Assembly: GCA_046154695.1 (NCBI GenBank)
Contig: JBJXFI010000188.1
Location: 1 to 10,338 of the forward strand
From: DALYLB01 sp046154695
GTDB taxonomy: Bacteria; Acidobacteriota; Blastocatellia; RBC074
DNA length: 10,338 bases
Direction of reading: 5' to 3'
Below, one piece after another: positions 5,927 through 10,338 of the stretch. A model generated the notes under the pieces. The model did not search any database. It had not been told where the DNA came from and saw only the letters and a program-made list of their open reading frames with translations. Position 1 is the first letter of the stretch. Each line of letters starts with the position of its first letter. A program made the translations under genes and the position numbers.

Positions 5927-7494
5927 AGCCCAATATATTTATGAGTTACTCCCGCCGTGAGGTGGGGTTTGTCGATGACCTGACCGACAGGCTCGAGAAG
6001 GCGGGGCATAAGGTCTGGCTGGACTATCGCAACCTGGCGCCGGGCACTCCCTGGGCCGGGCAGATCGACAACGGCCTCGACCAGTCCGAGGTCATCCTGC
6101 TGGTCGTTTCCAAGGCTTCCACCGCCTCGCAATATGTCGAGATGGAGTGGCGGCGCGTCATTGCGAAAGAGGGAAAGCGCATCGTTCTTCTCATCTTCGA
6201 GGCGGTGAATCTGCCTCCCGAATTGGAGAAGTTCGAATGGGTCGATTTTCGCGGGGACTATGAGGCGGGGATCCGGGAATTGCTCGAGCAGATCGACGCC
6301 CCCGTGGAGGAGGAATTCCCCGCGCCGAAGACAGGGTTCAAAGTCCCCAGGGTCGTCTGGTGGGCCTTCGGCCTGAGCCTGTTCACGGCCCTCTTTTCCT
6401 TATCCTGTCTGTGGTCCCTGTTCGTGCCCTATTATTTATTGCCCCTGCCCTATCGCGTCTTCAAGCGAAATTTCAACATTACCCAGGTGCAGGCGGCGTT
6501 ATGGCTGCTGCCGGTCGCAATCTTCCTGAACCTCGCGGCAAGCGTGACGGAGCCGGACTGGTCGCTGGGGATTCGGCTCATGCTGTCGATCGTTTCCCTG
6601 CCCATTGCGGTTGCATTGATCTTCGTGCTGCGCTCGAAGGCCATGAGACGCTGGGGAAAGCCCGAAGCGAGCCTGTTGAAATTCGCCGGTCGATACAAGG
6701 TGGAAGACCTTCCGGGAAAGCCTGTCTCCTATTTTATCGATCATGCGCCGCAGGACCGCCGCGTCGCGGACGAAATAACCCGCGCGTTCAACGCGTATGG
6801 CCATCCCAAAGCCGCGGGCATTCAATCGGCGCAGGTGGTTCTGGTGCTGCTCTCCGCCTTCAAGAACGACTCGGAGGCGGACGCGGAGAGCCAGACCGTG
6901 TTGCCGGTCATGATTCAGACCTGCGCCCCGGCGGATAATTTATCCCGGGTCCAATGGATCGACTTTCGCAGGGGGGTGCGCAATGTGGAGGCAATGGCTC
7001 AATTGCTCCATGAACCGGCCCGATTGATCCGGGCGTTGGGCGCGCGGCCGACGAGCGCCCAACTGGTCATGCCCTCCATCATTATGGGCATGCGGTATTT
7101 TCTGATCCTCCTGGGCATCTTCATACTGGGGAGCGTCTTCAAGGCATTGATCGAGGACCAGACGAAGATCTTTTCCAGACTCTCCCTCGCATCGATCACC
7201 ATGCCGCTGATCGGCGCGATGATCTATCCGATGCTTCGCGCCTTGACGCACCGCAAGGGCATCTTCGCGTCATTTCTTCATTTCAGCCTGGCCCTGATGG
7301 CGCTCGGCGTGCCTGTGCTGGCCCATTCATTCGGCAGTCTGCTGATGAGCCAGGCCGAGGCGCCCACGATTGCGGAAACCTATCCTGTTCTCGCCTATGT
7401 GGCCGGCATGCCGGTGATGCTGGTCTTTCTGGCCTATCGCTACCGCGATGTCCGGCGGTGGTTCCCGGCCAGGACAACGACAAATGACAAATGA
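5923..7494 (+). CDS. TIR-domain membrane protein with a second, degenerate TIR-like domain
   Basis: A 523-residue protein. Residues 3-122 form a TIR domain: IFMSYSRRE (strand A), GHKVWLDYRNLAPG (strand B/BB loop), SEVILLVVS (strand C), then Y-V-E-M-E75-W, where Glu75 sits at the NAD-hydrolase glutamate position, and WVDFRGDY near the end. A hydrophobic block follows (about 143-236). Residues 266-370 repeat the TIR pattern: KPVSYFIDHAPQDRRVADEI, AYGH, QVVLVLLS, QWIDFRR. This copy lacks most of the BB loop and the glutamate helix. A second block with four helices follows (about 383-406, 418-437, 446-466, 486-505). Positive-inside charges (RSKAMRR, HRK, C-terminal RYRDVRR) suggest that both TIR domains are cytoplasmic. 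TIR domains cleave NAD or act as protein-interaction modules. Defence, cell-death or signalling roles are possible. It is coupled to the oxidoreductase by a 4-bp overlap and has no strong ribosome binding site of its own. Confidence 0.9.
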   Translation: MKPNIFMSYSRREVGFVDDLTDRLEKAGHKVWLDYRNLAPGTPWAGQIDNGLDQSEVILLVVSKASTASQYVEMEWRRVIAKEGKRIVLLIFEAVNLPPELEKFEWVDFRGDYEAGIRELLEQIDAPVEEEFPAPKTGFKVPRVVWWAFGLSLFTALFSLSCLWSLFVPYYLLPLPYRVFKRNFNITQVQAALWLLPVAIFLNLAASVTEPDWSLGIRLMLSIVSLPIAVALIFVLRSKAMRRWGKPEASLLKFAGRYKVEDLPGKPVSYFIDHAPQDRRVADEITRAFNAYGHPKAAGIQSAQVVLVLLSAFKNDSEADAESQTVLPVMIQTCAPADNLSRVQWIDFRRGVRNVEAMAQLLHEPARLIRALGARPTSAQLVMPSIIMGMRYFLILLGIFILGSVFKALIEDQTKIFSRLSLASITMPLIGAMIYPMLRALTHRKGIFASFLHFSLALMALGVPVLAHSFGSLLMSQAEAPTIAETYPVLAYVAGMPVMLVFLAYRYRDVRRWFPARTTTNDK

Positions 7495-7496
7495 CA
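7479..7496. repeat. Short tandem repeat GACAAAT at the 3' end of the TIR gene
   Basis: GACAAAT occurs at 7479-7485 and 7486-7492, followed by GACA. It encodes the last residues (Thr-Asn-Asp-Lys) and the stop codon of the TIR gene, and runs up to the convergent gene's stop. It may be a slippage product or the edge of a dispersed intergenic repeat. No terminator hairpin is present between the two convergent genes. Confidence 0.5.
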
Positions 7497-9044
7497 TCAA
7501 GCCGCGAATCCGGCTCGATAGGGTGGATCGACGAGGCCATTGGCCTTCTCGTTGTTCGCGATCTTCATCTGCGCGGAGTCCCATAAAAGCTTCTCTCCCG
7601 GCATCCGCTGCGCCATGCAGCCGAGCAGAAAGGCTTCGGTGACCGGCGCCTGAATCTCGAAGTCCGTGAGGGCGGACGCGCCCCCTCTGCATGCGGCGAG
7701 CCATCGATCGATGGCGGTGTCTCGCGGAGGAAGGTCGCCGACCGTTGGGCGCGGGTCAGCGGCGGGAGCGGGAGCCGGCCTCGGCGAGGACGTGTAGATT
7801 CGCGGGTTGTCGCCATTAAACCCGGCCAGGATCATGCCCTTATCGCCGACGTACATGACGCCTTCCTGCCGGTGGCGAAACCGGCGTCCATCCTGTTCCG
7901 AGATGCCCGCGGGACGCGGCGGGTGCATGCCGCCGTCGTACCAGGACATGCGAACCTCGGGGCGGCCCTCGCGGGCCGGGAAATCCAGATGAACGATCGA
8001 GGACTGCGGAAAGGTCTCTTCATACGATTCGCCCGAACATGCCTCGACGGCGGTGGGAGGCGTCAATCCAAGGAGCTTGAAGACGCCCGCGAAACTGTAA
8101 CAGCCCATATCCCCGAACGAGCCGCAGCCGAAATCGTACCAGCCGCGCCAGACGAAGGGGAGGTAGGCCTTGTTATACGGGCGCATCGGCGCGGGGCCGA
8201 CCCACATATCCCAGTTGAGATTTCGCGGAACCTCCATGGCCTCCTTCGGCCGCTCTACTCCCTGGGGCCAGTAGGGGCGGCTGGACCAGTTGTGCACCTC
8301 CCGGACACGGCCGATGGCGTCCTCCGCAAGCCAGTCGGCGATCGTCTTCGTCCCATTGCTGTAGGGGTTGTTCACCGGCAGCGCGGTCGCGACCTTCATC
8401 TCGCGCGCGACAGCCGCCATTCGCCGCGCCTCGCCGATCGAATGCGCCATCGGCTTCTGACACAGAACGTGCTTGCCCTTGCGCATGGCCGCGATCGAGA
8501 TCGGCGCATGCCAGTGATCCGGCGTGGCCACATACACGGCATCCACGCCCGGCTCTTTCTCCAGCAGCTCGCGATAATCCATATAGGCATTGCAGCCCTT
8601 GTAGTCCCCCGACGGATTCCGGGAGCCGTAAAAGGCCTCGACGAGCTGCCTGGCGGGCTCTCGGCCGCCGATGCCGAGACTCGTCGAGAAGCTCTTTGTC
8701 AGTTGCGCCATGCCCGGAGACGCCCAATCCTCTCCCCATGCCTCGAACCCCGCCCCGAGCAGCCGCCGCGCCGCATTCAACGTGGAGTTCGAGTTGTACT
8801 CGGCGTACTCCCTGCTGCCCTGATTGACGTCGCAGACCGCCACGACCTGGATCTCGGGCAGCGCCAGCAGATTCATCATCACCGACATTCCCTGCCTGCC
8901 CAATCCGATCACCGCCAGATTGATCTTTTCGCTCGGCGCCGTGCGCCCCGGCCCGCCCAGCACATGCCGCGGCACGATCGTGAATGCCCCGGTGGCCGCG
9001 GCCGCCGCGGAAAACTCTCTGCGCGTAATTTGGCGTTTGGTCAT
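7497..9044 (-). CDS. Tat-exported Gfo/Idh/MocA family oxidoreductase
   Basis: A 515-residue secreted or periplasmic oxidoreductase. The N-terminus is a twin-arginine signal, TRREFS at 7-12, followed by an Ala-rich hydrophobic segment, so it would be exported folded with its nicotinamide cofactor. The Rossmann motif is INLAVIGLGRQG (41-52). Further hallmarks are ATPDHWHAP (173-181), CQKPMAHS (catalytic Lys197), NWDMWVGPAP (277-286), GSFGDMGCYSF (Asp312, with Tyr316 where many relatives have His), and a C-terminal DFEIQAPVTEAFLLG element of the large exported subfamily. The start is fixed by AGGAGG 6 nt upstream. It lies 31 bp downstream of the DUF1080 gene, the classic partner. Known relatives oxidise sugars or glycosides to 3-keto forms or reverse this. 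The exact substrate is unknown. Confidence 0.94.
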   Translation of the reverse strand: MTKRQITRREFSAAAAATGAFTIVPRHVLGGPGRTAPSEKINLAVIGLGRQGMSVMMNLLALPEIQVVAVCDVNQGSREYAEYNSNSTLNAARRLLGAGFEAWGEDWASPGMAQLTKSFSTSLGIGGREPARQLVEAFYGSRNPSGDYKGCNAYMDYRELLEKEPGVDAVYVATPDHWHAPISIAAMRKGKHVLCQKPMAHSIGEARRMAAVAREMKVATALPVNNPYSNGTKTIADWLAEDAIGRVREVHNWSSRPYWPQGVERPKEAMEVPRNLNWDMWVGPAPMRPYNKAYLPFVWRGWYDFGCGSFGDMGCYSFAGVFKLLGLTPPTAVEACSGESYEETFPQSSIVHLDFPAREGRPEVRMSWYDGGMHPPRPAGISEQDGRRFRHRQEGVMYVGDKGMILAGFNGDNPRIYTSSPRPAPAPAADPRPTVGDLPPRDTAIDRWLAACRGGASALTDFEIQAPVTEAFLLGCMAQRMPGEKLLWDSAQMKIANNEKANGLVDPPYRAGFAA

Positions 9045-9050
9045 CGATAG

Positions 9051-9056
9051 CCTCCT
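9051..9056 (-). promoter_or_regulatory. Shine-Dalgarno AGGAGG of the Tat oxidoreductase gene
   Basis: CCTCCT on the plus strand reads AGGAGG on the minus strand, 6 nt before ATG 9044. It fixes the start that includes the Tat signal, and shows that this organism uses canonical ribosome binding sites for at least some genes. Confidence 0.85.
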
Positions 9057-9075
9057 GTGCGGTGCTGTTCGCCTT

Positions 9076-9825
9076 CTATTTCAATTCCTTGATGTAGATG
9101 TTTCTGAATTGGACGAGCGACGGCGGGCTGACCCATTTTCCGTCCCGCTTCCCGCCGTGATGCTGCAATCCGATTCTTCCGCGCGGGGCGATCCCGGGAA
9201 GCTGGGCCTGCTCGATCACGGTCTCGCCATTCACGATCACCGACAGCCGGTCGGCGCGCATGGTGATCTCGAAGCTGTTCCACTCGCCGATGTTTCGGTC
9301 CGCGTTCTTCCGCGGCGTCACGCCCGCGCGGACCGCGGGCGGCATGGCCTTGTCCATGCGATAGCCATAGACCTCGCCCGAGCCGGTCGGCCAGTTCCAG
9401 ATGTTCACCTGCGACTTCCCCGCTCCGCGCAGCAGAATCCCGGAGTCCGCGTCCGGCACGGCCATCTTCATCTCCTCCCCCTGCGCGTTCTTCTTGTGCA
9501 GGCCGCTTGCGAGAATGATGGGAACCGACGGATTGATGTATGGCGTGTCCTTGAGCCGCCACTCCACGCGCAGAACGAAGTCGCCATATTCCGCCTCCGT
9601 CCAGAGGTTCTTGTCCCGCGGCGCTTCGCTATCAGCGTCGTAATCGATTACGCCGTCGATCACCTTCCAATGGCCGTTGTCCCCCTCCGGCAGCTTCCAG
9701 CCCGCCAGATCGCGGCCATTGAAGAGGGAGACAAACCCCGCCGGCGCCTGCCCTGCGTCTCCGCTCCATGCGAACAGGGCCGCGCAAACAAGGCAGAACA
9801 ACAAGCTCGGAAATTTCCGGTTCAT
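9076..9825 (-). CDS. DUF1080 / 3-keto-disaccharide hydrolase domain protein, secreted
   Basis: A 249-residue protein with a signal peptide (about 1-25: MNRK, then hydrophobic LLFCLVCAALFAW) and one DUF1080 domain, a concanavalin-like beta-sandwich related to glycoside hydrolase family 16. Hallmarks are FVSLFNGRDLAGWK (31-44), DSGILLRG (127-134), the EWNSFEITMRADRL stretch with IVNG (181-200), GRIGLQHHG (216-224) and VQFRNIYIKEL (238-248). The domain is known to cleave 3-keto-glycosides made by Gfo/Idh/MocA partners, matching the gene 31 bp downstream. I chose ATG 9825 because AGGAG lies 7 nt upstream and a signal peptide follows. The in-frame extension to 10026 would start upstream of the predicted promoter and adds only featureless sequence. 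It is the first gene of a probable two-gene operon. Confidence 0.92.
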   Translation of the reverse strand: MNRKFPSLLFCLVCAALFAWSGDAGQAPAGFVSLFNGRDLAGWKLPEGDNGHWKVIDGVIDYDADSEAPRDKNLWTEAEYGDFVLRVEWRLKDTPYINPSVPIILASGLHKKNAQGEEMKMAVPDADSGILLRGAGKSQVNIWNWPTGSGEVYGYRMDKAMPPAVRAGVTPRKNADRNIGEWNSFEITMRADRLSVIVNGETVIEQAQLPGIAPRGRIGLQHHGGKRDGKWVSPPSLVQFRNIYIKELK

Positions 9826-9832
9826 GTGGGAA

Positions 9833-9837
9833 CTCCT
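9833..9837 (-). promoter_or_regulatory. Shine-Dalgarno AGGAG of the DUF1080 gene
   Basis: CTCCT on the plus strand (AGGAG on the minus strand) lies 7 nt before ATG 9825 and decides the start in favour of the 249-residue form. A 7-bp hairpin (CCCTGCC/GGCAGGG, 9839-9856) stands directly upstream. Confidence 0.8.
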
Positions 9838-9945
9838 CCCCTGCCTCGGGGCAGGGCGTTGGCGGACGACGCCCTTCGCTGGGGGCTCGTCCACGGCGTT
9901 GTCGATGCTGGCATCAAAAGGGAAAATCTTCGCGCTAACGGGCTC

Positions 9946-9974
9946 TTTATACTTCGCGCGCCTCACGGGGTCAA
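9946..9974 (-). promoter_or_regulatory. Sigma-70-type promoter for the DUF1080-oxidoreductase operon
   Basis: On the minus strand, TTGACC (9974-9969, 5 of 6 to TTGACA) is followed after exactly 17 bp by TATAAA (9951-9946, 5 of 6 to TATAAT). This is the best promoter match in the window. Transcription would begin near 9939, giving a leader of roughly 110 nt before ATG 9825. Confidence 0.65.
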
Positions 9975-10119
9975 GAATCGCGCCGCGAACCGGACTATAT
10001 GGAGTGTGATTACAGGTGAGACACAACGCGCCCCGACGGGGGCGATGGATGGGCGCAACCCAATTCCAGCGGTTACGCTTCGCTTCGCCGCCGGCTACCG
10101 TCAGGTTCGATTCATTGGG

Positions 10120-10162
10120 AAAAAGATCGGGGGAAGGATTGGCTCCCTCGCCCCGATCTTTT
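10120..10162 (-). terminator. Intrinsic terminator after the partial surface-protein gene
   Basis: AAAAGATCGGGG (10121-10132) pairs perfectly with CCCCGATCTTTT (10151-10162), a 12-bp stem with an 18-nt loop. On the minus strand the stem ends in a TTTTT run (10124-10120). It lies 28 bp past the stop of the gene at 10190 and would also work on the plus strand. Confidence 0.8.
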
Positions 10163-10189
10163 ACGGCTTGCCATCTAACCTGTGCCGGC

Positions 10190-10338
10190 TTATTTGTGGA
10201 TGACGATGCTGCCGCCGCCTAACACGGTCGTCGGGTCGTTACTGTCAGGATCGTTCATCTGGTTGTCGTAAACCAATCCGCCGCCATCGCTCCAGATCCT
10301 GATCCGGAACTTGTCATGGCCGCCGCCGCCAGGCTGGT
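10190..10338 (-). CDS. C-terminal fragment of a surface-type protein (GGGSIVIHK tail)
   Basis: This frame enters from the right edge of the window and ends in TAA at 10192-10190; 48 residues are visible. It contains GGGGHDKFRIRIW, then GLVYDNQ, an Asp/Asn-rich stretch, and DPTTVLGGGSIVIHK at the C-terminus. This pattern (K-F-R-I-x-I-W, V-Y-D-N, G-G-G-S-I-V-I-H-K) is one I recognise from the ends of large secreted or surface proteins in environmental bacteria, probably one small beta-rich unit. No start is visible, and the full length and function are unknown. The following hairpin terminator (10120-10162) supports this being a real gene end. Confidence 0.8.
   Translation of the reverse strand, partial: QPGGGGHDKFRIRIWSDGGGLVYDNQMNDPDSNDPTTVLGGGSIVIHK

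Larger units (their letters stand above)
9826..10189. other. Intergenic region with promoter, leader hairpins and terminator
   Basis: No gene is supported in these 364 bp. Reading on the minus strand, it holds the terminator of the upstream partial gene (10120-10162), a small hairpin CGCCCC/GGGGCG at 10029-10044, the promoter at 9974-9946, and a leader. In the leader, hairpin CCCTGCC/GGCAGGG (9839-9856) and hairpin GGGCGT/ACGCCC (9854-9874) share GGG at 9854-9856, so they cannot both form fully. Confidence 0.5.

Noticed and set aside
5923..7494. Thoeris defence locus (ThsB-like TIR)
   Set aside because: No ThsA-like SIR2/SLOG gene is adjacent, and the TIR protein has membrane blocks and a second TIR copy unlike ThsB. 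A defence role remains open but not as Thoeris.
7872..9050. Open plus-strand frame of 392 codons opposite the Tat oxidoreductase
   Set aside because: It is an antisense shadow: Arg/His-rich, low-complexity translation with no family features, opposite a strongly supported gene.
10003..10024. CRP-like site (TGTGA ...) upstream of the operon promoter
   Set aside because: Only one half-site fits; the other half reads GTGAG rather than TCACA, so the palindrome is not supported.
9826..10026. 67-residue N-terminal extension of the DUF1080 protein starting at 10026
   Set aside because: It would bury the signal peptide internally, start upstream of the predicted promoter and ignore the good AGGAG at 9833-9837.
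8824..10203. Open plus-strand frame of 459 codons across the oxidoreductase start, DUF1080 gene and intergenic region
   Set aside because: It crosses two gene boundaries, a promoter and a terminator on the other strand, and shows no domain. Treated as chance.

Overview
The window is GC-rich chromosomal DNA from a bacterium with a large genome. It carries an ECF sigma factor, a Tat-exported Gfo/Idh/MocA oxidoreductase paired with a DUF1080 (3-keto-disaccharide hydrolase) protein, a TIR-domain membrane protein, and a C-terminal fragment of a surface-type protein ending in a Gly-Gly-Gly-Ser-Ile-Val-Ile-His-Lys tail. DUF1080/Gfo pairs are typical of Planctomycetes, Verrucomicrobia and neighbouring candidate phyla, so I favour a PVC-like or candidate-phylum organism. 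That is an inference from gene content; no rRNA or other marker gene is present. I see no tRNA, rRNA, transposase or CRISPR array.

Layout. (1) 281-3326, plus strand: a tight four-gene cluster of ECF sigma factor, small single-pass membrane protein (candidate anti-sigma factor), Spy/CpxP/CnrX-like anchored periplasmic protein, and a family 5 ABC substrate-binding protein with no permease beside it. The first three genes resemble a CnrYXH-type envelope-signalling module. (2) 3327-3691: a hairpin-rich intergenic region. (3) 3692-4748, plus strand: a HAD-IB-like phosphatase overlapping a 77-residue three-helix protein that resembles SemiSWEET/PQ-loop proteins. It ends in a perfect 23-bp hairpin followed by T-rich sequence. 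(4) 4868-7494, plus strand: a cytoplasmic Gfo/Idh/MocA oxidoreductase overlapping by 4 bp a 523-residue membrane protein with the layout TIR - membrane block - degenerate second TIR - membrane block. (5) 9825-7497, minus strand: a secreted DUF1080 protein and a Tat-signal Gfo/Idh/MocA oxidoreductase, with good ribosome binding sites and a strong sigma-70-type promoter. This operon converges on the TIR gene with 2 bp between the stop codons. (6) 10338-10190, minus strand: the 3' end of a gene, followed by a clear hairpin terminator.

How they may work together. Regions 3-5 lean towards sugar chemistry: a phosphatase, a possible small sugar carrier, two sugar-type dehydrogenases and a 3-keto-glycoside hydrolase. 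The most unusual unit is the Gfo-TIR pair: an NAD(P)-dependent dehydrogenase translationally coupled to a membrane TIR protein that keeps a candidate NAD-cleaving glutamate in its first TIR copy and has lost it in the second. I know of no described system with this architecture, but I could not search, so novelty is only a hypothesis.
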